DNA of 60,568 bases from an uncultured Oscillospiraceae bacterium (lineage in GTDB: Bacteria > Bacillota > Clostridia > Oscillospirales > Ruminococcaceae): positions 37,148 to 97,715 of the forward strand of contig CAJUMG010000006.1 of the NCBI GenBank assembly GCA_910587335.1, in the 5' to 3' direction. Below, piece by piece: positions 1 through 7,005 of the stretch (its first letter is position 1; each line of letters opens with the position of its first letter). A program made the translations under genes and the position numbers. A model generated the notes under the pieces. It was not told where the DNA came from, made no database searches, and saw only the letters and a list, made by a program, of their open reading frames with translations.

Positions 1-270
1 ATACTGAAATTTCCCCTGCTCCATCGCTTCAAAGGTCAAAAGCAGCGTCATAATTTTGGTAATAGATGCAGGCGGCATCGTCTGGTCGGCATTCATTTCA
101 TACAAAACTTGACCGGTACCCTGTTCTATTAAAATAGCCGATTTGCATTCCAAAGAAAGTCCTGTGCCGCCGGCTGACTCTTCCTGGGGCTCTTCGGCCC
201 AGACAGGTATAACCGCCAGGACAAAAGAGAGCAGAAAAGCCGCCGCCTTTCGCAGTGGATGAGAGATCAT
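1..270 (-). CDS. Serine-type D-Ala-D-Ala carboxypeptidase, 5' part only
   Basis: The first 90 codons of a minus-strand gene that continues beyond the left edge. The translation starts with a basic stretch and a hydrophobic signal peptide (residues 1-25, ending near VWAEE). It then reads into the start of a peptidase S11 domain with the catalytic SxxK box (SITK, preceded by MPPA). This matches low-molecular-weight penicillin-binding proteins of the DacF/PBP5 type, which trim the terminal D-Ala from peptidoglycan stem peptides outside the membrane. A GGAGGTGG ribosome site lies just upstream of the ATG at 270. The C-terminal part is not visible, so the exact subtype (DacA, DacB or DacF) cannot be decided. 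Confidence 0.85.
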   Translation of the reverse strand, partial: MISHPLRKAAAFLLSFVLAVIPVWAEEPQEESAGGTGLSLECKSAILIEQGTGQVLYEMNADQTMPPASITKIMTLLLTFEAMEQGKFQY

Positions 271-505
271 ATTCGCCACCTCCGCAGACATTTGATTTAC
301 TATAACCCTATGTTTATGGCGGATAAAACATGTCTTGGAAGGAAAACTGAAAAAATTTTTCAAAAAAGAACTAAAAAACGATGCCGCTCATTTTCCAAAT
401 ATTTTTCGCAATTTTCAGGTCTTATTTTCGCACGACAGCAAATACTAAAAACGGGAATCGCTCTTTATTCCCAATCGGATGTAAGTAGAACAGGCGGTGC
501 GAAGC

Positions 506-1138
506 ATGAAAAAAATCGCATTTGCAGCGGCGATTTTCCTCTGCTTATGGCAGATCCCTTTTGCCGCTGCCAACGACCGAATGGACTATCTTGCCATTGA
601 AAACAGGATACAGGATCAGTGGGTGGAATACGCTTATCGTTATCCGCAGATTACCCGCGGCGAAAGCCGGATTACCGAACAGCGGCTGAACAGCTTTTTG
701 CGTGAATACAGCCAAAGCACAGCGCTGAACGCCCGGCTCCAGGCAAAAAAAGAGGACCGGCACATCGAAGGAGAAACCTCCTTCACCGTTACGCGGAATG
801 ACCGGACCTTTTTTAGCCTTGTATTCTCCTCCCGTTTTGACGGTCAGGAGAGAAAAAAAGGCTTTGTCTTCCTTCCTCAGGACGGTGTACAGCTGCGGCT
901 GGAGGATTTGTTCGCCACCCCGGATTTTTCTTCCATCTTGCTGGAAGCCAGCTGCGATTGGCGAGAGGAAAAGGGCATATCTAACGCCTTATCCACCTTA
1001 CAGGATTTTTATCTGACCGATGATACGTTAGTCCTGCTTTTTCCTTCTGCCGATAAAAAGGAAACCCTTTCCTTTGAAATTCCGCTGGAATCTCTCAGTG
1101 ACGCTTTATCACAACCCCTGCTGAACTCTGCATCCTAA
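506..1138 (+). CDS. Secreted protein with RsiV-like (DUF3298-type) C-terminal domain
   Basis: A 210-residue exported protein. Residues 1-20 form a signal peptide (MKKIAFAAAIFLCLWQ, then AAA). The C-terminal third (FYLTDDTLVLLFP and the IPLESL ending) resembles the DUF3298/RsiV domain of extracellular and anti-sigma proteins. No transmembrane anchor follows the signal peptide, so it is probably released or wall-associated. I chose the ATG at 506 because AGGCGGTG lies six bases upstream; the GTG at 497 falls inside that ribosome site. It is transcribed divergently from the carboxypeptidase gene and converges on mtaB. The family call rests on recalled motif similarity, so the function is unknown. 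Confidence 0.7.
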   Translation: MKKIAFAAAIFLCLWQIPFAAANDRMDYLAIENRIQDQWVEYAYRYPQITRGESRITEQRLNSFLREYSQSTALNARLQAKKEDRHIEGETSFTVTRNDRTFFSLVFSSRFDGQERKKGFVFLPQDGVQLRLEDLFATPDFSSILLEASCDWREEKGISNALSTLQDFYLTDDTLVLLFPSADKKETLSFEIPLESLSDALSQPLLNSAS

Positions 1139-1144
1139 AGCTGT

Positions 1145-1170
1145 CCAAAGCGGTTTTCGGGCCGCTTTGG
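1145..1170. terminator. Stem-loop between convergent genes
   Basis: A 9-bp perfect inverted repeat (CCAAAGCGG / CCGCTTTGG, 8-nt loop) lies between the stop codons of the secreted protein and mtaB. Neither strand has a clear T-run, so terminator function is tentative. Confidence 0.4.
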
Positions 1171-1184
1171 TACATAAATGTAGG

Positions 1185-2477
1185 CTAGTCTATCAATTCA
1201 CCCAGGCAGCGATCATTTAACGCGGCCGTTATCCGCACCCGTCGAATCTGGCCGCAAAGCTCCTCGTCGGTTTCCACACATACCGGCGTATAGTTGGGCG
1301 TGTACCCTTCGGTCCCGTAAGGCGTCTGGGTGGTTTCAAAAAGGACCGGCTCCTCCCGGCCTACCTGGGACTGCAAAAAGGTCCGGCGCGTCTGATTGGT
1401 CACCTCGATCAGGCGGATGCTTCTTTGCTTTTTCACCGACTGAGGCACCTGATCCGGCATATCCGCCGCACGGGTGCCAGGCCGGGGCGAATAGATAAAC
1501 ACATGGGCTTTGGCCAGACCAATCTCCCGGGCGAAAGCGGCGGACGCTTCAAAATCCGCCTTTGTCTCGCCAGGAAAGCCCACCATAATATCTGTTGTAA
1601 TCGAAGGGTTCGGAAATGCGCGCCGGATATCCCCCACAAGTCTTTTGTATTCCCCGCTGTCATAATGGCGGTTCATGGCTTTTAACGTCCGGTCACAGCC
1701 GCTTTGCAGCGAAAGATGAAACTGCGGACAAAATTTAGGTTGGGCAGCCAGCCGCGCCAAATCTTCGGCGCTCAATAGCTCCGGTTCCAGCGAGCTTAAA
1801 CGAATGCGGGAGATCCCTTCAACCCCGCAGGCGGCCTCCACCGCGTCGATCAGCCGAATGCCCAGATCTTGTCCGTAGCAAAGCAGATTGATGCCGACCA
1901 AAACCACCTCCTGGTATCCATGGGCGGCCAGCTGCTTTAGTTCAGCCGTCATATCCGCAATGGACTTGGACCGCAGCGGCCCTCTGGCGTAGGGAATCAC
2001 GCAGTAGGAGCAATAGCGGTCGCAGCCATCCTGTATTTTGACAAAGGCGCGCGTCCGCTCCATAAAACGGCTCGCCGACATTTTTTCAAAGGCTTCTCCT
2101 TTTTGATGCGGCAGAATCTGGACAATCCTTTGCCGGTTTTGCAAAAACGCCTGCACTAAATCCAAAAGACTTCCCCGGTTGGTGGTGCCGGTTACGATGT
2201 CCGCCTCCTCCAGCAGCGCCGCCTCCTGCGGAAACGCCTGTGGATAACAGCCAGTCAGCACCATCACCGCGCCGGGATTCTGCCGTTTCAGCCGGCGCAG
2301 TAATTGCCGCGTTTTTTTGTCGCCCGACGCTGTTACCGTACAGGAATTCACCACGCACAGCTGTGCCAATTCTGCCTCTCCAGCCTGCTCAATTCCCGCC
2401 TGGGCAAAACGCTCCTGTAAAATCTGCGTCTCATATTGATTCACCTTACATCCCAATGTAACAAAAATCGCTTTCAT
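1185..2477 (-). CDS. mtaB: tRNA t6A37 methylthiotransferase MtaB
   Basis: A 430-residue radical-SAM methylthiotransferase that converts t6A to ms2t6A at position 37 of tRNAs reading ANN codons. The N-terminal UPF0004 domain carries three cluster cysteines (C10 in LGCKVNQYE, C46 in VVNSCTVT, C77 in LTGCYPQ). The radical-SAM CxxxCxxC triad is C152, C156 and C159 (GCDRYCSYC). A TRAM-like C-terminal region follows. Length and the LGCKVNQYE start are typical of MtaB rather than MiaB or RimO. Nothing around it is functionally linked. It is transcribed divergently from the HPr-like gene across an AT-rich 236-bp spacer. Confidence 0.95.
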   Translation of the reverse strand: MKAIFVTLGCKVNQYETQILQERFAQAGIEQAGEAELAQLCVVNSCTVTASGDKKTRQLLRRLKRQNPGAVMVLTGCYPQAFPQEAALLEEADIVTGTTNRGSLLDLVQAFLQNRQRIVQILPHQKGEAFEKMSASRFMERTRAFVKIQDGCDRYCSYCVIPYARGPLRSKSIADMTAELKQLAAHGYQEVVLVGINLLCYGQDLGIRLIDAVEAACGVEGISRIRLSSLEPELLSAEDLARLAAQPKFCPQFHLSLQSGCDRTLKAMNRHYDSGEYKRLVGDIRRAFPNPSITTDIMVGFPGETKADFEASAAFAREIGLAKAHVFIYSPRPGTRAADMPDQVPQSVKKQRSIRLIEVTNQTRRTFLQSQVGREEPVLFETTQTPYGTEGYTPNYTPVCVETDEELCGQIRRVRITAALNDRCLGELID

Positions 2478-2632
2478 TGTATTTGTCGTATCCTTTCAAG
2501 GGTTGAAAATTTTTATTTCTTTTACACAAAAAACAATATTAAATTTGAACATAAATTACGAATAAAAGACCCCTGTTCTTTGTTTTTTTCTCCAATATTA
2601 TAATAAAAAACGAAAATAAATACAATTGCACA

Positions 2633-2659
2633 TTGACAAAAAACAAAAAATTGTATAAG
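2633..2659 (+). promoter_or_regulatory. Probable sigma-A promoter for the HPr-like gene
   Basis: A consensus -35 TTGACA is at 2633-2638. A weak -10 (TAAGGT at 2656-2661, or TATAAG two bases earlier) lies 15-17 bp downstream. It sits about 55 bp before the ribosome site of the HPr-like gene. Confidence 0.45.
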
Positions 2660-2713
2660 GTTGTAATTGGTAAAAGAAATAAGAAAAAATATCATTCAAG
2701 GAGGCTATGCTTT

Positions 2714-2944
2714 ATGATTACAAAAACCGTTTCTTTAAACACTATCGTTGACGTAAAGGAGTTTGTCAACATCGTTGCCCGTTACGAGTTTGAGGTTGAC
2801 TTGGTTTCCGGCAGATACCATATTGATGGAAAATCTATTATGGGTATTTTCAGCCTGGATCTTTCCAAGCCTATCAAAATGGAAATTCACTCTGATAATT
2901 GCGACGCCTTCTTAAAAGAAGTACAACGCTTTGTCATTGAGTAA
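2714..2944 (+). CDS. HPr-family protein lacking the phosphorylatable histidine
   Basis: A 76-residue protein that aligns with HPr over its whole length. It keeps the serine-46 region (KSIMG, S41 here, followed by IFSLDL). The GLHARPA loop with catalytic His15 is replaced by NTIVDVKEF, so no phosphotransfer histidine is present. It therefore cannot act as a PTS phosphocarrier. A Crh-like regulatory role through the conserved serine is possible but inferred. AAGGAGG precedes the ATG at 2714; the longer frame from 2633 is not needed. A strong terminator follows at 3003-3042, so it is probably monocistronic. A complete HPr is encoded at 43507-43770. Confidence 0.8.
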   Translation: MITKTVSLNTIVDVKEFVNIVARYEFEVDLVSGRYHIDGKSIMGIFSLDLSKPIKMEIHSDNCDAFLKEVQRFVIE

Positions 2945-3002
2945 TTTTACCAAAGACCGAAACAAAACCGTTGTGTGCAGCGGATTAGATTAAACGGCAA
3001 GC

Positions 3003-3042
3003 AAAAGTGGTGCGGAGATTCATTTCTTTGCACCACTTTTTG
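3003..3042 (+). terminator. Rho-independent terminator after the HPr-like gene
   Basis: An 11-bp perfect inverted repeat (AAAAGTGGTGC / GCACCACTTTT) with a 16-nt loop ends in a T-run. Confidence 0.85.
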
Positions 3043-3334
3043 TTTAATCAATTAATTCTGCGCTTGCCCAACTATAGCCGCAAGGAACTACAAAAGACAG
3101 CAGTCTAACTGAAATGATTCCACCTTTCCGGTTTTCTAACGAGATTTTTGGCTCTTCTTTCGGCTTTGCTGGTACTTCTAGCGGAATAAGGACGAACTGT
3201 CCCAAGTTTACAATTTTTGGCTGCCTGCGTCATAAATACCGTCCATATGTCACAGGGCCAGAAAACTGGCTATTTCCACGTTCCTGGATTTATGGTATAA
3301 TAAAGATATAATCGGCAGAACAAGGAGGAGGCCA
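3043..3334. other. Intergenic stretch without a recognisable gene
   Basis: Together with the terminator before it, this makes about 390 bp between two genes. A 65-codon open frame at 3114-3311 has no ribosome site and no family resemblance. Near the end TATAAT at 3296-3301 with TTCCAC 16 bp upstream could be the promoter for the DUF4180 gene. Nothing else is seen. Confidence 0.5.
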
Positions 3335-3697
3335 ATGCAAATTAAAAAAGTGGAAAAGAACCAAAAAAAATGTGCATTAATCGTAAGCGACGAATTAGTC
3401 ATCACAGATCCACAGTCTGCGCTGGATGCACTTATGAAAGCCAAGTATGAGGCAGATACAAAAAACATTGCGATTGATAAAAAACTAGTAGTTGAGGATT
3501 TCTTTATTCTCAGCACTGGACTTGCAGGAGAAATTTTGCAGAAATATGTGAACTATGGTGGACGTATTGCGATATATGGTGATTATTCTCACTATACAAG
3601 CAAGCCCTTAAAGGATTTTATTTATGAAAGCAACAAGGGTAAAGATGTGTTTTTTGTTTCGACGAAAGAGGACGCTGTCGATATACTCATGCAATAA
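3335..3697 (+). CDS. DUF4180 domain protein
   Basis: A 120-residue cytoplasmic protein matching the DUF4180 family over its full length, including the VVEDFFILSTGLAGEILQK core and the FVSTKEDAVDIL end. The family has no established biochemical function. It is often found in small stand-alone transcription units or near XRE/TetR-type regulators, which fits the regulator remnant immediately downstream. AAGGAGGAGG is placed seven bases before the ATG. No signal peptide or membrane segment is present. The family call comes from recalled sequence features. Confidence 0.75.
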   Translation: MQIKKVEKNQKKCALIVSDELVITDPQSALDALMKAKYEADTKNIAIDKKLVVEDFFILSTGLAGEILQKYVNYGGRIAIYGDYSHYTSKPLKDFIYESNKGKDVFFVSTKEDAVDILMQ

Positions 3698-3739
3698 ATT
3701 CTATTTTTTCCAGTTTACGCTGGAGAAAGGAGAAAAAAC

Positions 3740-4158
3740 ATGATCTTAACGATACCAGAACGTTTAAAAATTTGCGTATTGAGCGCGGTTTAACGCTAGA
3801 GCAGCTTACAGAACAGGCAGGCCTTTCCAAATCCGCTTTGGACGATTATGAAGCAGACCAGTTTATGGACATCGGCCATCATGCCATTATCAAGCTGGCA
3901 AAGTTTTATGGTGTGACCGCTGATTATCTGCTGGGACTGTCTGAAACGAAAAGTCGTCCCAATGCCGATCCTGCCTCTCTGCGGTTGAGTGACGAAACGG
4001 TTGACCTTCTGAAAAACAGGCAGGTTGATCATGCTCTACTGTGTGAATTGGCGGCGCATTCGAATTTTGTCAAGCTGGTGGCTAATCAGAGCCTTGTGGA
4101 GAATATCTCCGCCATGCAGATCCAAAATTGCAGAAAGGTACCGGCTGGTAGAGCATAA
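3740..4158 (+). pseudogene. XRE-family helix-turn-helix regulator with frameshifted start
   Basis: A ribosome site (GGAGAAAGGAG) is followed by ATG at 3740, but that frame stops after 17 codons. The helix-turn-helix protein is in a different frame and reads DTRTFKNLRIERGL, then LTEQAGLSKSALDDYE, LAKFYGVTADYLLGL and AMQIQN, down to the stop at 4158. Removing two bases between the ATG and GATACC would join them. The only in-frame start is TTG at 3772, which has no ribosome site and cuts into the first helix. As I recall, related regulators of integrative elements are also longer at the C-terminus. I read this as a decayed or frameshifted gene; a sequencing error is the alternative. Confidence 0.55.
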
Positions 4159-4293
4159 CTAAACCCGTTTATCCTATATTAAAGACGGAAGCGGTCAAAA
4201 GAAAAAATTTAGTTTTTTTGAACGGATTCTTTTCTGTCAATCGTATTAGAAACAAAGCAAGGAATATCGATTCAAATAGAGTGGAGGAACATC

Positions 4294-4992
4294 ATGAGGA
4301 AAACACTTTTAGGTATTTTAGGAATGGTTTTGGCTTTATCGATGTGTGTAACCGTGTTTGCAGCAGGTTCCAGGGGTGTACGCAATGTAGATACAAGCGG
4401 CGTGTGTTTCTATGTAGACGCAGATGGTAATGGTATTTGCGATCTCTGCGACACAAATCACAAAAGCTGCCGGACTGGGAATCAAGTAGCTTTTGTTGAC
4501 GCAAATGGAGACGGTATCTGTGATAACTGCGGTATCTATCACTGGTGCAGCACGGCCGGAGCTGGCTGTGGTAGACATTTTGTAGATACAGATGGCGACG
4601 GAATCTGTGATCATTATGCTTCCTGTCAAGGTAACGGAAACAGATGGAGTAGCGGCATCCAGAGCAAAAATTTCGTCAATACGAATGAAGACGATGTTCG
4701 CGATAACAATGCGACCGATCAAAACAGTCAGAACGAATGGAACAGCAGCACCCAAAGCGAAAATTTCGTCGATACGGATGAAGACGATGTTCGCGATAAC
4801 AATGTGACCGGCCAAGCCGGAGGAAACGGATGGAATAACGGCACCCAAAGTGGATACGGCGGAAACTTTATCGATGCAAATGGAGACGGTGTTTGCGATA
4901 ATTATGTGACCGGCCAAATCCAGGGCGGCAGACATGGACACCACTCCTACGGCGGACATGGAAACGGTTATTGGGGTGGACATTGCAGATAA
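4294..4992 (+). CDS. Secreted Asp-rich repeat protein with six VDxDGDGxCD-type motifs
   Basis: A 232-residue exported protein with a signal peptide (residues 1-24, ending VFAAG). Six copies of an acidic loop follow: VDADGNGICD, VDANGDGICD, VDTDGDGICD, VNTNEDDVRD, VDTDEDDVRD and IDANGDGVCD. The DxDGDG pattern resembles calcium-binding loops such as those of EF-hands and dockerins. Cysteines in motifs 1, 2, 3 and 6 are arginine in motifs 4 and 5. The C-terminus is rich in His and Gly (HGHHSYGGHGNGYWGGH). GTGGAGG precedes the ATG. The ECF sigma gene starts only 16 bases after the stop, so it is very likely the first gene of a sigma/anti-sigma operon. Ion binding is inferred from the motif; the function is unknown. 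Confidence 0.8.
   Translation: MRKTLLGILGMVLALSMCVTVFAAGSRGVRNVDTSGVCFYVDADGNGICDLCDTNHKSCRTGNQVAFVDANGDGICDNCGIYHWCSTAGAGCGRHFVDTDGDGICDHYASCQGNGNRWSSGIQSKNFVNTNEDDVRDNNATDQNSQNEWNSSTQSENFVDTDEDDVRDNNVTGQAGGNGWNNGTQSGYGGNFIDANGDGVCDNYVTGQIQGGRHGHHSYGGHGNGYWGGHCR
4671..4856 (+). repeat. Tandem 93-bp coding repeat
   Basis: Two adjacent units begin at TTTCGTC (4671 and 4764) and are 93 bp (31 codons) apart. They are nearly identical through the EDDVRDNN motif and diverge in the Gly/Asn-rich linker. A third, more diverged unit starts near 4866 with a 34-codon spacing. Confidence 0.75.
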
Positions 4993-5007
4993 TAAAAAGG
5001 GACTATC

Positions 5008-5493
5008 ATGCGGAGCGAGCAGGAGACAATCAGAGCCATTGAACGATATTCCGATACCGTTCGGCGGCTCTGCATGGTACATTTGAAAAATGATGCTGAT
5101 ACCGAGGACATATTTCAAACCGTGTTTTTGAAGTATGTCCTTAGTTCCATTTCTTTTGAAAACGACGAGCATGAGAAAGCATGGTTTATCCGAGTCACCA
5201 TCAATGCTTGTAAAGATTTACTGAAAAGCTTTTTCCGCAGTCATATTGTTTCATTGGATGATGTTATGGAACAATCTGTAGAGTTACCTCCTGATTACAG
5301 AGAGGTTTGGGAAGCTGTATTTTCACTTCCTCAGAAATATCGAGATGTTGTATATCTGCATTACTTTGAAGACTATACCGCTCCACAGATCAGCCGTATT
5401 ATAGGCAAAAATGTGAATACAATTTATACACTCCTAACTCGTTCCAAACAGATGTTAAGGAAAAAGCTGGGAGGTGTCTATGAATATGAATAA
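5008..5493 (+). CDS. ECF-type RNA polymerase sigma factor
   Basis: A 161-residue sigma-70 family protein with region 2 (NDADTEDIFQTVFLKYV, about residues 28-44) and region 4 (LPQKYRDVVYLHYFEDYT, then the HTH QISRIIGKNVNTIYTLL, about residues 109-150). The short length with no region 3 is typical of ECF factors. It would direct RNA polymerase to its own promoters once released from its anti-sigma partner. The downstream RsgI-like gene overlaps it by 14 bases, which indicates translational coupling. The secreted repeat gene is 16 bases upstream. AAAGGGA serves as the ribosome site. Confidence 0.9.
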   Translation: MRSEQETIRAIERYSDTVRRLCMVHLKNDADTEDIFQTVFLKYVLSSISFENDEHEKAWFIRVTINACKDLLKSFFRSHIVSLDDVMEQSVELPPDYREVWEAVFSLPQKYRDVVYLHYFEDYTAPQISRIIGKNVNTIYTLLTRSKQMLRKKLGGVYEYE

Positions 5494-6274
5494 TACGTTT
5501 AAGGAACTCTTTCGTCCGATAAGGGCAGACGAAAAATTAAAAAGCCAGACTAAAGCATATCTCACTGAAAAGACGCGGGGATATACCAAAGCGAAAACAA
5601 AAAATCATAAATATCCTCTATATGCCGCAATATGCGTATGCTTTTTCTTTATATTGTTTGGAGGGTACTGGATTTATTTTACCCCGATAGCACAAATCAG
5701 TATTGATATAAACCCCTCTATTGAAATGAGCATCAATCGGTTTGACCAAGTGATTTTTGTCAACGATTTTAATGAGGATGGACAAAAACTTTCCAAGGCG
5801 CTGGATATAAAGTACAAAAATTATACGGATGCCATTGAACAAATATTGCATCATGATACCATAACAGCACTGCTGTCTGATAATGAGATTATGACAATTA
5901 CAGTGAGCGGCCCAGACGGACAGCAATCCTCTAAAATTTTTTCGGGGGTTGAAGCATGTGCAGCGGAACAAAGCAACGCCCATTGCTATTTTGTATCGTC
6001 AGAAGAGGTTTCCAAAGCCCACGAAATGGGGCTTTCCTGCGGAAAATATAGGGCTTTTTTGGAATTTCAGCTTCTTGACCCCAATATTACCCCTGAAATG
6101 ATACAAAAAATGACAATGAAAGAAATTCGGGAGCGAATGGACCGTCTTTCAGCAGGCGAAAAGGACGACATTTCATCACACGCTGACTGGGAAAGTGAGC
6201 ATCATGGACATGGCGGTGGCCACGGAAGAGGATGGAGAAACGGAAAGACAGAACAGCAAGATAATGAGGGATAA
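5480..6274 (+). CDS. RsgI-like membrane anti-sigma factor
   Basis: A 264-residue single-pass membrane protein. The cytoplasmic part (1-45) is followed by a transmembrane helix (about 47-68) and an extracellular domain starting ISIDINPSIEMSIN. This matches the conserved RsgI middle region, where known RsgI proteins self-cleave between Asn and Pro (N78-P79 here). The C-terminus is His/Gly-rich (HHGHGGGHGRGW). RsgI proteins normally partner SigI, but here the partner is a short ECF sigma factor, and the cytoplasmic part has no zinc-binding anti-sigma motif that I can see. GGGAGG lies five bases before the ATG at 5480, inside the end of the sigma gene. The anti-sigma role is inferred from domain and context. 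Confidence 0.8.
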   Translation: MNMNNTFKELFRPIRADEKLKSQTKAYLTEKTRGYTKAKTKNHKYPLYAAICVCFFFILFGGYWIYFTPIAQISIDINPSIEMSINRFDQVIFVNDFNEDGQKLSKALDIKYKNYTDAIEQILHHDTITALLSDNEIMTITVSGPDGQQSSKIFSGVEACAAEQSNAHCYFVSSEEVSKAHEMGLSCGKYRAFLEFQLLDPNITPEMIQKMTMKEIRERMDRLSAGEKDDISSHADWESEHHGHGGGHGRGWRNGKTEQQDNEG

Positions 6275-6525
6275 AAAATCAAACCGGCGGTCAACGGCTA
6301 ACGGAAACGGCTTTTTCGTCGCCGCTATCCCAATTGTTCGTAGGCAAGGCTGGGAAGCCATTTTGGGGCTTTCCAGCCTATTTCGGTTTTATCAAGCAAA
6401 ACGGTCTCTCCAAAATGAACAAGTGTGGCCAAGCGCTTAAGTCAGGATTAACCCCTTACCACCCATTTTCAGGAGAAAAGAAACCGCTCCAGGTGGGCGC
6501 CAACTCGGTTTATTTCAGCTAATAA
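6275..6525. other. Intergenic region between the sigma module and the ribosomal operon
   Basis: No ORF with a credible start is seen. Apart from the stem-loop at 6348-6378 the sequence holds nothing I can name. Confidence 0.5.
6348..6378 (+). terminator. Possible terminator of the sigma/anti-sigma operon
   Basis: A 12-bp stem with one mismatch (GGCTGGGAAGCC / GGCTTTCCAGCC) is followed by a T-rich stretch (TATTTCGGTTTT). Confidence 0.45.
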
Positions 6526-6561
6526 ATAAAACCCCATAGACAAAGTCTACGGGGTTTTATA
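6526..6561. terminator. Bidirectional terminator after rplL
   Basis: The stem AAACCCC-TAGAC / GTCTA-GGGGTTT has a short loop. It is flanked by A-runs and T-runs so that it works for the minus-strand ribosomal operon and possibly for plus-strand transcripts. Confidence 0.85.
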
Positions 6562-6576
6562 ATCTTTTGTAAGGAC

Positions 6577-6954
6577 TTATTTGAGTTCAACCTTGGCGCC
6601 AGCTTCTTCCAGCTTCGTCTTGATTTCCTCAGCCTCAGCTTTGGAAACGCCCTCTTTCAGGGTCTTGGGAGCGCCGTCAACAACCTCTTTTGCTTCTTTC
6701 AGGCCCAAGCCAGTGATCTCTTTTACGAGCTTTATAACGCCCATCTTGGAAGCGCCAGCTTCAGCAAGAACAACGTCAAACTCGGATTTCTCTTCAGCAG
6801 CAGGAGCGGCTCCAGCAGCAGGACCAGCAACCATAACGGGAGCTGCAGCAGAAACACCGAACTCCTCCTCAATCGCTTTTACCAGATCCGCCAGTTCCAG
6901 GACGGTGAGGGTTTTGATCTCTTCAACAAATTTTACAATTTTCTCAGAAGCCAT
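6577..6954 (-). CDS. rplL: Large ribosomal subunit protein bL12 (L7/L12)
   Basis: A 125-residue stalk protein. The N-terminal dimerisation helices (MASEKIVKFVEEIKTLTVLE) are followed by an Ala/Pro/Gly hinge (about residues 38-55) and the globular domain (KSEFDVVLAEAG through EEAGAKVELK). It recruits translation GTPases to the ribosome, attached through L10. It is the last gene of the rplJ-rplL unit and is followed by a terminator. rpoB, which often follows in other bacteria, is not present here. TAGGAGGTAGCT precedes the start. Confidence 0.97.
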   Translation of the reverse strand: MASEKIVKFVEEIKTLTVLELADLVKAIEEEFGVSAAAPVMVAGPAAGAAPAAEEKSEFDVVLAEAGASKMGVIKLVKEITGLGLKEAKEVVDGAPKTLKEGVSKAEAEEIKTKLEEAGAKVELK

Positions 6955-7005
6955 GATAGCTACCTCCTATAATTTAATTGGTTTCATAAGGATCGGAAAA
7001 TGCTC

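Noticed and set aside
3114..3311. 65-codon open frame after the HPr-like gene
   Set aside because: No ribosome site, no similarity to known proteins and unusual composition.
4336..5172. Long minus-strand open frame (278 codons) opposite the secreted repeat protein
   Set aside because: It is the mirror of the repetitive Asp/Gly coding sequence. It has no ribosome site, shows no family resemblance and crosses two well supported plus-strand genes.
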